Shown here: piece by piece, positions 8,513 through 16,275 of the stretch | How the letters are laid out: each line of letters starts with the position of its first letter | Numbering within the stretch: position 1 is the stretch's first letter | Source: an uncultured Pseudoxanthomonas sp. | GTDB lineage: Bacteria; Pseudomonadota; Gammaproteobacteria; Xanthomonadales; Xanthomonadaceae | Length of the DNA: 50,890 nucleotides | NCBI GenBank assembly: GCA_946479745.1 | Contig: CAMLGZ010000026.1 | Span: 1-50,890, forward strand | Direction of reading: 5' to 3' | Translations under genes and position numbers: made by a program | Notes under the pieces: model-generated | The model's input: only the letters and a program-made list of their open reading frames with translations | The model's database searches: none | Told to the model about the DNA's origin: nothing

Positions 8513-8665
8513 CCTCCCTTGCGCAGCAGGGGAGGGTTGGGGAGGGGTGCTCTTCGCGCACAACCCTCCGTAGCCGCTCCTTCGCTTGCTCAGCTCTATC
8601 TTTCAGAGAAGCAGATCAAGATCAAAAGCACCCCTCCCCAACCCTCCCCTGCTGCGCAAGGGAGG
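8513..8665. repeat. Perfect 39-bp inverted repeat with purine/pyrimidine-biased arms
   Basis: The arms 8513-8551 and 8627-8665 are exact reverse complements (CCTCCCTTGCGCAGCAGGGG at the outer side). The central 75 bp are unlike the arms. It lies between the S9 peptidase promoter side and the truncated comM 3' end. A related but degraded copy is seen near 31467-31532. This is probably a mobile or palindromic genomic repeat that can also form a long hairpin. Confidence 0.85.
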
Positions 8666-8689
8666 GGGCAGAGCAACGGCGGGCAGAGT

Positions 8690-9592
8690 TCATGCTGCGC
8701 TTTGGATCGCGCCGCGATCCACGCGCCGGTAGCCCAGCGCTTCGGTCAAATGCGGGGTGGCGATTTTTTCCGCACCACCCAGATCGGCGATGGTGCGTGC
8801 TACCCGCAGGATGCGGTGCATGGAGCGGGCGGAGAGTTGCAGGCGCTCTATGGCGCGTTCCAGCAGGGCCTGGTCGCGGTCGTCCAGACGGCAATGGGCC
8901 ATGGTTTCGGATTGTCCGAGCTGCGCGTTGGCCTTGCCCGCGCGCGCATGCTGCAGCGCACGGGCGGCTTCCACGCGCAAGCGCACCGCAAGGGTGGGTT
9001 CGCCCGCGGGCGCATCCGGACGCAGGTCCTGCGGCGGCAGGCGCGGTACTTCGATATGCAGATCGATGCGGTCCATCAGCGGGCCGGAAATCTTCGCGCG
9101 GTAGCGACGCACATTCTCCGGACTGCAGCGGCAGCGTCCCGACGGATCGCCGGCCCAGCCGCAGGGGCAGGGATTCATAGCTGCGACCAGTTGAAAGCGT
9201 GCGGGAAACTCCGAGCTGCGCGCCGCACGCGAAACGGTGACCGTGCCCGACTCCAACGGTTCGCGCAGCACTTCCAGGGCTTTCCGGTCCCACTCGGGCA
9301 GCTCGTCGAGGAACAGAACCCCGTTGTGGCTGAGCGAAATTTCGCCGGGCCGCGGATCGGCGCCGCCGCCCACCAAGGCGACCGCGCTGGCGGTGTGGTG
9401 TGGCGAGCGGTACGGACGTTGCCGCCAGCGCGAAGGGTCCAGGCCGCGCCCGCTCACTGAGGCGATGGCGGCGGTTTCCAATGCTTCTTCTTCGCTGGCT
9501 TCCGGCAGCAGGCCGGGCAGGCGCGAAGCGAGCAGGGTCTTGCCGCAGCCCGGAGTTCCGATAAGCAGAAGTATGTGACATATTAACCCCAT
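8690..9592 (-). pseudogene. comM: comM 3' fragment (AAA+ ATPase and C-terminal domain), split by island
   Basis: The frame encodes the ComM/YifB part from the Walker A motif (IGTPGCGKTLLAS) through Walker B/Mg-chelatase (GVLFLDELPEW), the CPCGW...CRC cysteine cluster and the C-terminal helical domain. The N-terminal half of the same gene is at 24398-25054, so the gene was broken by the element between them. An ATG in the element arm (9590-9592) gives an open frame MGLICHILLLIG, so a 300-aa protein lacking the N-terminal domain could be made. It overlaps the integrase start codon in the tetranucleotide CATG. Native ComM is a hexameric helicase aiding branch migration in natural transformation; function is presumably lost or altered. 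Confidence 0.93.
9542..9592. mobile_element. attL of the comM island
   Basis: To the left of the inferred AG core (9567-9568) the sequence is comM; to the right it is element DNA. The element arm ATTAACCCCAT (9582-9592) is the reverse complement of the arm at attR. Joining the comM sides of attL and attR at the AG restores the reading NHHLLLIGTPG, the expected ComM sequence. The core position is inferred from this restoration and from the near-equal arm lengths (24 and 25 bp), not measured. Confidence 0.78.
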
Positions 9593-11237
9593 GACCGACG
9601 CCTACACCTATATCCGCTATTCAACCCCCGAGCAGATTAGGGGTGACAGCAAGCGTCGCCAAAGTGAAGTACTTGACCAGTTCCTAAAAGACCATGCCTT
9701 GACGTTAAAAAATAGCGATGCGTACTTTGATCTTGGTGTTTCAGGATTTCGCGGTGCGAATCTCACAAAGGGGCTAGGGAAATTTGTTGCAGACGTTCAA
9801 GCGGGGAGCATAAAAAAAGGCTCATACCTAATAGTTGAATCGATGGACCGGCTCTCTAGGCAGAAGGTGGTAGATGCTTTCAATATAGTTCTTTCACTTA
9901 TAAATCATGGAATCAAGGTGGTCACCCTAAAGGATTCCGGGGTCCAGATTCTTGATAAGAGCGCTGACTTGGGTCAATTGATTCTTACTCTAAGTTCGAT
10001 TCATAGAGCCAATTCAGAGTCAGAGCTGAAGTCTGGGCGTGTTAAAGAGGCGTGGCGACACAAGAAGAAGAACGCGGCATTGCGGCCAGTAAGTCAGCGT
10101 AGTCCAGAATGGCTTTCCTTCAATAAGGAAAAACAGAAATTCGAACCGATTGCCGAACGCGTCTCAGCAATAAAAAGAATTTTCGAGCTAGCAGACGATG
10201 GAATAGGCAGGCACAGAATTGTTCGAATACTGAATGGGGAGGGCATAAAAAGTTTTAGGAGTCCTGAGCAAGGTTGGCAAAGCTCTTCCGTGCATAAGTT
10301 GCTCGCAAACAAATCGTTGATTGGGTTCTACATGCCTCATGAAATCGTATTCGATGAGGAAGGAAGCAAAAAGAGAGTGCCCGACGGCGAACCGGTGCCG
10401 GGCTACTATCCTGTAGTCATAGATGAAAAATTGTTCAACAGGGTTGGTTCTAGGAACAATGGCATAACTGATGCGATGCGTGGGCGCCAAGGTGTGACCC
10501 TTACAAACTTGTTCACTGGCATGGTGTTCTGCCACTGGTGCGGTGCGCCGGCCGCACTTAGCAACAAGGGAAAATGGAAGTACCTTGTCTGCTCAAAAGC
10601 ACGAAGAAGAATGGGTTGTCAGCCATATAGGTCGTGGCCCTACGATCATATCGAGATGCTAGTGCTTGCCTCCCTTAAGGAGGTGGACTTTGGGGCCATT
10701 CTTTCGGGAATCAATCTAGAGAGCCAACTCGCGGAAATTAAGAATCGCTTTGCTTCTCTATCGAGCGATTTGAATGAGAAGAGACGGGTTCTGGCCAACT
10801 TCAATGATTCGCTTAGAGAATCTAACTGGAGTCTTTCTAAAACCATTACTTCCAATTTCGTTGCTGTTGAGAAGGAAATAGCAGAGAAAGAAGATGAGCT
10901 GGAAGAGCTTAGAAAGCAGGTGGTTATCCTAGACAAGCCGATTGAAGACCCGGCCACGTTCAATCGCAAGCTATTGAAGCTATACGAAGAAATGGTTGTG
11001 GCAAAGGATCAGGAAAAGTACATCATTCGAGTAAGGCTAAGAGAAAGAATTTCGATGCTTGTCAAAAGAATAGAAATTAAGCCGTACTCGCGGTTGGACG
11101 CTCCTGAGAATCCTGAGAAGGAAAATCAGAAGATAATTCTCATATATTTTAGGAATGGACTGAGGCGGGTTGTACTCCCAATCGGAGCAGGGACAAAGTT
11201 CGAAATATTCGACAAAGCTGAATGCACTCCGCCATGA
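9591..11237 (+). CDS. Large serine recombinase (integrase of the island)
   Basis: A 548-aa protein: N-terminal resolvase domain (about 1-150; AYTYIRYSTPEQ with the catalytic Ser, DRLSRQKV), a Recombinase domain (about 160-290; GIGRHRIVRILNGEGI, WQSSSVHKLLANKSLIG), a zinc ribbon (CHWCGAP...CSKARRRMGC, about 312-340) and a C-terminal coiled coil (about 365-450). This order is that of phage-type serine integrases, which need only short att sites. The ATG at 9591 is the first of the frame and lies inside the attL arm; no Shine-Dalgarno is evident between the core and the ATG. In the excised circle the upstream DNA would instead come from the right end of the element. A hairpin at 11236-11259 follows the stop. 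Confidence 0.95.
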   Translation: MTDAYTYIRYSTPEQIRGDSKRRQSEVLDQFLKDHALTLKNSDAYFDLGVSGFRGANLTKGLGKFVADVQAGSIKKGSYLIVESMDRLSRQKVVDAFNIVLSLINHGIKVVTLKDSGVQILDKSADLGQLILTLSSIHRANSESELKSGRVKEAWRHKKKNAALRPVSQRSPEWLSFNKEKQKFEPIAERVSAIKRIFELADDGIGRHRIVRILNGEGIKSFRSPEQGWQSSSVHKLLANKSLIGFYMPHEIVFDEEGSKKRVPDGEPVPGYYPVVIDEKLFNRVGSRNNGITDAMRGRQGVTLTNLFTGMVFCHWCGAPAALSNKGKWKYLVCSKARRRMGCQPYRSWPYDHIEMLVLASLKEVDFGAILSGINLESQLAEIKNRFASLSSDLNEKRRVLANFNDSLRESNWSLSKTITSNFVAVEKEIAEKEDELEELRKQVVILDKPIEDPATFNRKLLKLYEEMVVAKDQEKYIIRVRLRERISMLVKRIEIKPYSRLDAPENPEKENQKIILIYFRNGLRRVVLPIGAGTKFEIFDKAECTPP

Positions 11238-11259
11238 AAGTTGGCGCCGCGCAACTTTC
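11236..11259 (+). terminator. Hairpin after the serine recombinase gene
   Basis: GAAAGTTG (11236-11243) and CAACTTTC (11252-11259) form an 8-bp stem around GCGCCGCG and begin at the stop codon. No strong U-tract follows, so termination efficiency is doubtful. Confidence 0.5.
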
Positions 11260-11355
11260 TCGATGTCCCATATGGCTCTAGCTGCTTTCAAGATTGCTGC
11301 AAAACCAACCTATCAAAATCCCAAACTTGTAAGTGATTTAGGTCAATTAGTGCCA

Positions 11356-11883
11356 CTACTTATAGGGATCTATGATCTCTTCAACGTTTAAGTACTCGTC
11401 TTCTGAAAGTTGCCGCACGCCACCGGAGTCACTAAGGGTGTCGAAGTCGCTAATCACTTTGGGCTTGCAACTCAGCGTCGCTAATCTATTTCCGTCTTTC
11501 AATACAATAACGCCCTGACTAATCCCGCCGCTATCGCCGCCGTCGGACTGCCATTCATGTGAGTAGACAAGGTAGCGATACGTTCCATTTGTAAAACGTA
11601 TCCACCCCCCAAACGCGTTATCGACGAATCTGCCCATGTCCGTTATAGGTCGAAAGTTGCTCGGATTCTCTGGATAAGAAATCTCTGGAGTACCAATTGG
11701 CCCAAAGCGATACTGGACGTAGCCTTTTTCAGGGGACAAGTCGGATGATGCACACACGGACACGGTCTTCTTGCCGATGCTGCATGAGAAGACAACTTGT
11801 TCTGTGGCATCGCAGTGCCCTTCAGCCGCTAAAGCTGTAGAGGGCGCGAGGATGAGTCCAGCTAGGACCAGAAGCGTCCGCAT
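11356..11883 (-). CDS. Hypothetical exported protein
   Basis: A 175-aa product with a clear Sec signal peptide (MRTLLVLAGLILAPSTALA, cleavage before AEGHC). The mature part has several cysteines that could form disulphides (GHCDATEQVVFSC and a later CKP) and aromatic/Gly-rich beta-like segments. I recognise no family. It is the last of three closely spaced minus-strand genes (lipoprotein, 53-aa protein, this one; gaps of about 40 bp), so an operon is likely and the product should sit in the periplasm. It may be an accessory or anti-phage/immune cargo gene; nothing in the sequence decides this. Confidence 0.7.
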   Translation of the reverse strand: MRTLLVLAGLILAPSTALAAEGHCDATEQVVFSCSIGKKTVSVCASSDLSPEKGYVQYRFGPIGTPEISYPENPSNFRPITDMGRFVDNAFGGWIRFTNGTYRYLVYSHEWQSDGGDSGGISQGVIVLKDGNRLATLSCKPKVISDFDTLSDSGGVRQLSEDEYLNVEEIIDPYK

Positions 11884-11922
11884 ACTTCAGTTCTCCAATG
11901 TTTAAGTGAGGACGATGCTGTA

Positions 11923-12084
11923 TCACCCGGCGTGGGCAAGCTGGTAAACAGATTGGGCTGAATATCCGGGATTTTGCGCTTCAGCCGCGCGCCTTGCTTC
12001 GTCAGGCGTACCCGCGTTGACCACGATGACGAACGTTCCACTGCCGCCACCCGGTCGACCCAGCTTCACTTCAAATTTGGCCAT
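11923..12084 (-). CDS. Small 53-aa protein, copy 1 of a paralogous pair
   Basis: Reading the minus strand from the ATG at 12082-12084 gives a 53-residue protein beginning MAKFEVKLGRPGGGSGTF and ending in HAG, with stop TGA at 11923-11925. GGAGAG lies about 7 bp upstream as a good Shine-Dalgarno. It aligns with the 51-aa protein at 16846-17001: about 28 identical positions, including LGRxGGGSGT, VNAxTPD, ARR and AQxxGY. The pattern of a short beta strand, Gly loop and Ala-rich helix suggests a tiny alpha/beta domain. Nucleotide identity is much lower, so conservation is at protein level. The function is unknown. A reading in another frame at 11862-12050 is rejected in its favour. Confidence 0.78.
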   Translation of the reverse strand: MAKFEVKLGRPGGGSGTFVIVVNAGTPDEARRAAEAQNPGYSAQSVYQLAHAG

Positions 12085-12128
12085 GGCTCTCTCCGAACAG
12101 ATTGATTGATTGCAATACTCGCGGGGTG

Positions 12129-12575
12129 CTAGACAACTAGAAACAGAATGCTTCCTCCATGCTCGCCCAAGATGCCGGCCACAACGTAGGCAGTCATATC
12201 TATTTCTTCCAAGTGAAGCAATTCGCTACGCACTTCTTCAGTGCCGGTAACAATGATTCTCTCATTGCCGATCGTGTGGCACTGAATAATCGGAACTCCG
12301 TCCCTTACGCGTGGCCCATAACATTTCTCTATGCCAAGCAGGGCGACCCCGCTTTTCGCACTCCCATCCTGTACCTTAAGTTGCAGGTCAAGGAGGTCAA
12401 TTGACTTGCTCACAGTGCCGCCACTAAATCTATAGTCCACCGTGCTGAAATCTATCTGCCTTGAAATCCTAAAGTCTGATTGGACAGCGTTTGCCCCTTT
12501 ACCAATCAGAGCTGAATTCTGTTCAAGCGCTGAGCATCCCGTTAGTACCAGCAAGAGCAGCATCCACTTATTCAT
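12129..12575 (-). CDS. Hypothetical lipoprotein
   Basis: The 148-aa product starts with MNKWMLLLLVLTGCSALE, a short signal peptide with lipobox LTGC, so Cys14 should be lipidated and the protein anchored to a membrane. The mature part is polar and beta-rich, ending in a hydrophobic GGSILFLVV tail. I do not recognise a family. It is first in the three-gene minus-strand group with the 53-aa protein and the exported protein, which together look like an envelope-directed module. Confidence 0.72.
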   Translation of the reverse strand: MNKWMLLLLVLTGCSALEQNSALIGKGANAVQSDFRISRQIDFSTVDYRFSGGTVSKSIDLLDLQLKVQDGSAKSGVALLGIEKCYGPRVRDGVPIIQCHTIGNERIIVTGTEEVRSELLHLEEIDMTAYVVAGILGEHGGSILFLVV

Positions 12576-12666
12576 GTTCGATCCCCATAAGTTCGATTTC
12601 CACGCTGCGACTAAACTGGTTTTTCAACGGATGTTCGTCCCTTCACTGCAGGATCGTCTTCTCAAT

Positions 12667-13101
12667 CTAGAAAGTGCTCTCAGCTTCTTCAAGTTCTGCT
12701 CCGCAGCTTGGGCACTCCATGACATGCTTGAGAAAGAGACCCATTGCGAGAGCAATGAAGAACCACGTGACACCGCCGATGCCACCGAATGGTAGGGTCA
12801 CTAGGAATAGCGCAATAACCGTCCACCACGATAGGTACCACGGCCGTTTGGATTTCTTGACCCCCATCAGCCCGCTATAGCCACACTCCAAGCAAGTCGC
12901 ATTGGTATGTTTGTCGTACTTTCTAAGACTCTGCCGTACATGCTCAGAAGACAGGTCATGCATTGCTCCGTTACTGGACCATCGTTGGGTCTTGTCACTC
13001 AGAGATGACGGGCTATCTGGATGTGGGGAAGGGCGAACCGGCAAAGGCGGCGGGCCACTTGCTGGCAAAGGAGGTGGGCTACCTGATTTGTTCTCAGTCA
13101 T
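12667..13101 (-). CDS. Zinc-ribbon membrane protein, hypothetical
   Basis: About 144 aa from MTENKSGS. A Pro-rich N-terminal tail (PPPLPASGPPPLPVRP) leads to a zinc-ribbon half CLECGYSG, then two hydrophobic helices (about 85-105 and 108-125) and a second Cys pair CPSCGAELEE at the C-terminus. The arrangement suggests a membrane-anchored protein with cytosolic zinc knuckles at both sides of a helical hairpin. An in-frame start six codons upstream (13119) is possible. Its promoter must lie in the divergent region 13120-13359 shared with the XRE regulator. Confidence 0.68.
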   Translation of the reverse strand: MTENKSGSPPPLPASGPPPLPVRPSPHPDSPSSLSDKTQRWSSNGAMHDLSSEHVRQSLRKYDKHTNATCLECGYSGLMGVKKSKRPWYLSWWTVIALFLVTLPFGGIGGVTWFFIALAMGLFLKHVMECPSCGAELEEAESTF

Positions 13102-13286
13102 TCCTATCTTTCCCCTCAAGCATGCGTGACTGCCTATACCTTTCCGACTAACTCATAAGTATCTTGAGATTTTCCTGTCCCCGAAAAAGGCACGGACAAG
13201 ACGCCTTCTGTAGGGCATACGGCTACTGTCCGCTCCCGATGGAACAAACAATTCTCGGGCCTAGGCCCTTCGCCCAAGCCATCCGG

Positions 13287-13307
13287 ATGCTACATATAAT
13301 GTAGCAT
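13287..13307 (+). promoter_or_regulatory. Palindromic operator overlapping the -10 box of the XRE regulator gene
   Basis: ATGCTACAT (13287-13295), spacer ATA, ATGTAGCAT (13299-13307) form a perfect 9-bp inverted repeat. A TATAAT hexamer (13295-13300) lies inside it, and the XRE gene starts 53 bp downstream. Dimeric XRE repressors typically bind such sites, so autorepression is a reasonable inference. The -35 region is poor. Confidence 0.7.
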
Positions 13308-13359
13308 ACAGAGCGAACCGAAAAAGTCATCCTGAAGCGGACTAACAACCCCGCTCCGA

Positions 13360-13704
13360 ATGGCCATATCTCAGTCAAAACTGCGCGACACGTTTGCCAA
13401 GAGACTCAAGGAGGCGCGCTTGGCCGCTGGGTTTTCGCAGCGTGAACTGGGAAGGCGTATAGGTCTTTCAGAGGAAGTTGTGTCTAGTCGAGTCACCCGC
13501 TATGAGCGAGGAACTTCGGAGCCAGACTTCGCGACAGCGAGCAAGCTTGCCAAGGAGCTTGGTGTGCCGCTCGCCTACCTCGTTGCAGACAATGAGACGC
13601 TGGCCGATATCATTCTCGCTGTCGCTGCCCTATCGCTAGGTGAGCAGCGCAAGCTCGCGGCGGAACTTAAATCAAAAGCACCGCCGAAGGCACGGGTGAA
13701 ATAG
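13360..13704 (+). CDS. XRE-family helix-turn-helix transcriptional regulator
   Basis: A 114-aa protein with a Cro/CI-type HTH at about residues 10-72 (RLKEARLAAGFSQRELGRRIGLS, RYERGTSEPDF, LAKELGVPLAYLVADNE) and a short C-terminal helix rich in Lys/Ala. It should bind DNA as a dimer in the cytosol. The perfect palindrome at 13287-13307 over its presumed -10 box is the likely target. It is divergent from the zinc-ribbon protein gene and may control both directions and the downstream GIY-YIG-like gene. Confidence 0.9.
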   Translation: MAISQSKLRDTFAKRLKEARLAAGFSQRELGRRIGLSEEVVSSRVTRYERGTSEPDFATASKLAKELGVPLAYLVADNETLADIILAVAALSLGEQRKLAAELKSKAPPKARVK

Positions 13705-13831
13705 TTGCCCGCAAGACGCCTTCAGCTATATTTGCACTCAGTCGCTGCCCCCGCTTGAGGGTAGCGGCGGTGCCTCCTAACAATTCACTCAAATAGATCC
13801 CGCATTAGGGTTGCTGGCGTGGGCCGCGAAT

Positions 13832-14326
13832 ATGCCCCATACATTTCATCTTCATCGAGAGAGCCTAAAACGCAAGTTCGCGGTCTACGTCGTCGTGGCG
13901 AAGGCTGAAGGACACATCTATCTGTATGTTGGTAAGGTCGGTGACAATCGGGAGGGCTGCAACCCGCTAATCTCTCGGTGTGGCAACCACTTCTCCTATA
14001 ACAATATTCACAGCCAGATTCGAAACAAGATCGAGGATCATGAGATTCGTGACTACGTGTACGTCTTTGAGCACTTTGACGACTACACAAGCAATCTTGA
14101 TGAGCGTCGCCATGCTATTGATCGGACCAATGAGATGGAGCGTTGGCTGAACCAAGAGGTACAACAGATTGCCCACGGTAACTCTGGCATTGAGTTGCTC
14201 AATCCGTACAAAGGCAAGGGATACCTCGAGGCGAACGAGCGCGCTAAACGCGCAGCTTTCCGTACGCCGGAAGCCGAGGCTCAAATCAAAGCGGTGGCAG
14301 CCGCAGTTCTCGACGCGTGCGGCTAG
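13832..14326 (+). CDS. GIY-YIG-like nuclease family protein
   Basis: From the ATG at 13832 (MPHTFHLHRES) the product has 164 aa. FAVYVVVA followed by IYLYVGKVGDN and then SRCGNHFSYN matches the spacing of the GIY and YIG motifs with the downstream Arg and His of the GIY-YIG fold. A Glu in the later NEMERWLNQE segment may be the metal ligand. The C-terminus (ANERAKRAAFRTPEAEAQ) is helical and basic. A TTG seven codons upstream is an alternative start. It lies between the XRE regulator and the SRAP gene, suggesting a DNA-processing module. The fold assignment is by motif only. Confidence 0.62.
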   Translation: MPHTFHLHRESLKRKFAVYVVVAKAEGHIYLYVGKVGDNREGCNPLISRCGNHFSYNNIHSQIRNKIEDHEIRDYVYVFEHFDDYTSNLDERRHAIDRTNEMERWLNQEVQQIAHGNSGIELLNPYKGKGYLEANERAKRAAFRTPEAEAQIKAVAAAVLDACG

Positions 14327-14405
14327 GGGATGATTCCCGAGTAAATTATTGGAACCTCAACAGTTCAGGATTAGAGTACATTCACGACGAGATCAGAGGT
14401 ATCCC

Positions 14406-15350
14406 ATGTGCTACTCCGCCAAGATCACCTCTGACTACCGAAAGTATCAGCGTCTAGGCGGCAAGATGTCGCTCTCCGACTTCGCCGCCCTGTGGCTGCG
14501 CGATCCATTCCAAGAGAAGAAGAAGCGCCCCAAGGCGCCTAAGGCTTTGGAGGATATGGTTGCGGCGATGGACCCCGGAATAGGAGAACTAATCGACGCG
14601 TGGAACGCTGAAGAAGCTGCTGCTCTAGAACCAGAGCTGTTCAAACAGCGTAAGCGGGTAGCCGATGCCGAGCGCAAGCTTCTGACCAAGGTTACGAAGA
14701 AGGCCCAAGATGACGTGCGAATTGGCACGAACAAGGTCGAACAGATCAAGGGTTGGTTGGACGACTTCAAGCGAAAGGCCCCAGAGCCAAGGGACGAAAG
14801 AATATTCCCCCAATGGTATGCGCCGGTCTTGATTGTGGAGGACGGTAAGCGAGTCATTAAGCCGATGCGCTATCAATGCCGTATAGCCGGTATGCCCGCC
14901 AGCAGCGACTATGCAAAAGATGGAAAGTTAAGTGGAACGTATAACGCTCGCAGAGATAACTTGGAGCGATTCTGGCACCGGCAGTTTGGATACACCCACG
15001 GCTTAATGGTCATTAGTACGTTCTACGAGAACGTGGATACGCCTGAGGGCGGCAGCAAACGCATTCAGTTCACTCCGAGAGATGGCAGTGACATGCTGGT
15101 GGCGTGCCTGTGGTCGCATTGGACGGACCCCAGCGGGGAGCATCCGGACCTACTGTCCTTCGCCGCGATCACAGACGATCCGGAACCAGAAGTTGCGGCG
15201 GCCGGTCATGACAGAACGATCATCAATATCAAGCCAGAGCATGTGGATGCATGGCTGAATCCCGATCCCGCGAACCTGCAAGCGCTCTATGCAATCTTCG
15301 ACGATAAGCAGCATCCGTACTACGAGCATCAGTTGGAGAAGGCGGCTTAG
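14406..15350 (+). CDS. SOS response-associated peptidase (SRAP/YedK-HMCES family)
   Basis: The start at 14406 places Cys at position 2 (MCYSAKIT), which is required because SRAP proteins use Cys2 after Met removal to cross-link abasic sites in single-stranded DNA. The 314-aa product also shows the later Asn/Arg-rich PMRYQCRIAG block (YNARRDN), the FYENV segment with the active-site Glu, and the C-terminal MLVACLW...FAAIT region. Members are usually about 220-240 aa; this one carries an insertion of roughly 80 helical, charged residues (about 40-125). The upstream in-frame extension to 14349 is rejected on the Cys2 rule. Roles range from lesion protection to accessory in phage defence islands. 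Confidence 0.87.
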   Translation: MCYSAKITSDYRKYQRLGGKMSLSDFAALWLRDPFQEKKKRPKAPKALEDMVAAMDPGIGELIDAWNAEEAAALEPELFKQRKRVADAERKLLTKVTKKAQDDVRIGTNKVEQIKGWLDDFKRKAPEPRDERIFPQWYAPVLIVEDGKRVIKPMRYQCRIAGMPASSDYAKDGKLSGTYNARRDNLERFWHRQFGYTHGLMVISTFYENVDTPEGGSKRIQFTPRDGSDMLVACLWSHWTDPSGEHPDLLSFAAITDDPEPEVAAAGHDRTIINIKPEHVDAWLNPDPANLQALYAIFDDKQHPYYEHQLEKAA

Positions 15351-15370
15351 GGCATAGCTTGAATGGATTG

Positions 15371-15919
15371 CTAGGGAGCACGTCGGTTAGCCGCACCGAT
15401 CTCTAAAAATTCAATAACATGAAGGGTCTTGCATAATGCTTCAAGCTCGCTCAGGAGCAACCTTGGGTCGAACACCTCGGGCGTGGCGAAGTCTTGACCC
15501 TTCAAATCAGTCGGATATCGATGACGTTGATCTAGTGTTGAATGATATGACTGAACCGTCTCCGGGAATAAATCAAGCTCTTCCCTAGGCGAGAAGGTAG
15601 CCGGCACACTGAAATGAAAGCGGCTCTCTGGATAACGGCTTTTATATTCGGCAAGGAGCTTATCCAAGTTGTGTCCGGCCTGTGACCGCGTGTTAGTACT
15701 GCGGAGAATTGCCGCCTTGAGAAATAGTTCAAGCCCTTGCCGGGCCAGATGCAATATGACGCGGCTTGACGAGTATTGCTTTGAAAAATCGTCGGTCACC
15801 ATGGCTTTGCATAGGTAAACGCTGGCTTCGATGTATGCGCGAGACAGCCAGAAGGATCGCTCCCACACTGGCATACCTTCGAATTCCCCAGCATTCGGAC
15901 GGTAATGATCTCTGTCCAT
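15371..15919 (-). CDS. HEPN-like domain protein
   Basis: A 182-aa helical protein. The segment YSSSRVILHLARQGLELFLKAAIL followed by AGHNLDKLLAEY resembles HEPN domains that pair with nucleotidyltransferases or act as RNases (the cited segment is at about residues 48-92). The canonical R-x4-6-H RNase motif is not clearly present (only R-x3-H is seen), so an RNase activity should not be assumed. It is convergent with the SRAP gene, 20 bp away, and transcribed from the 15920-16059 gap. No partner antitoxin can be identified. Confidence 0.5.
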   Translation of the reverse strand: MDRDHYRPNAGEFEGMPVWERSFWLSRAYIEASVYLCKAMVTDDFSKQYSSSRVILHLARQGLELFLKAAILRSTNTRSQAGHNLDKLLAEYKSRYPESRFHFSVPATFSPREELDLFPETVQSYHSTLDQRHRYPTDLKGQDFATPEVFDPRLLLSELEALCKTLHVIEFLEIGAANRRAP

Positions 15920-16059
15920 GCGCCCATACCCCGGAGTTAATCCGCCCGGCTGAGGGGCGGTGACTGAGCGCGAATATAGCCGATGGGAGCACCGGAGGCC
16001 GTTCTCAGGTTTTGAGAGTACTCAGCCAGAAACTCCCGTAACTCACGGGAGACCCAGAA

Positions 16060-16275
16060 ATGGATAGAAACGAACTTGACGGCCGTCTTCACAAGCTGCG
16101 TGCCGACCTTCCCAGCATGTTGGCCGACGCTGAGGATGAAGATGACTTCTGGCCGGCGTTTGCCGGCGAAGCGGACCTGATCGAAGACGGGGCCGTTAGT
16201 GCTGAGGACTGCCGCTATGTGCGCAATCAGCTAAACCGAATGCTCCGGCAGGCCGGCGTCGCTGAGCGGGTTTGA
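16060..16275 (+). CDS. Hypothetical acidic 71-aa protein
   Basis: The start MDRNELDGRLHKLR has GGGAGA 9-10 bp upstream. The product is acidic and helical (SMLADAEDEDDFWPAFAGEADLIED), ending with a basic helix (YRVRNQ-like VRNQLNRMLRQAG). I recognise no family. Its stop overlaps the possible TTG start of the next gene, so the two are probably translationally coupled. Confidence 0.6.
   Translation: MDRNELDGRLHKLRADLPSMLADAEDEDDFWPAFAGEADLIEDGAVSAEDCRYVRNQLNRMLRQAGVAERV

Noticed and set aside
6303..8573. 756-codon plus-strand frame over the S9 peptidase
   Set aside because: Antisense shadow; the minus-strand reading has a signal peptide and a complete catalytic triad.
11862..12050. 62-codon minus frame MAAVERSSS
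   Set aside because: Overlaps the better-supported 53-aa gene in another frame, which has a strong Shine-Dalgarno and a paralogue.
15371..15919. HEPN RNase toxin call
   Set aside because: The R-x4-6-H catalytic motif is not convincingly present; kept only as HEPN-like.
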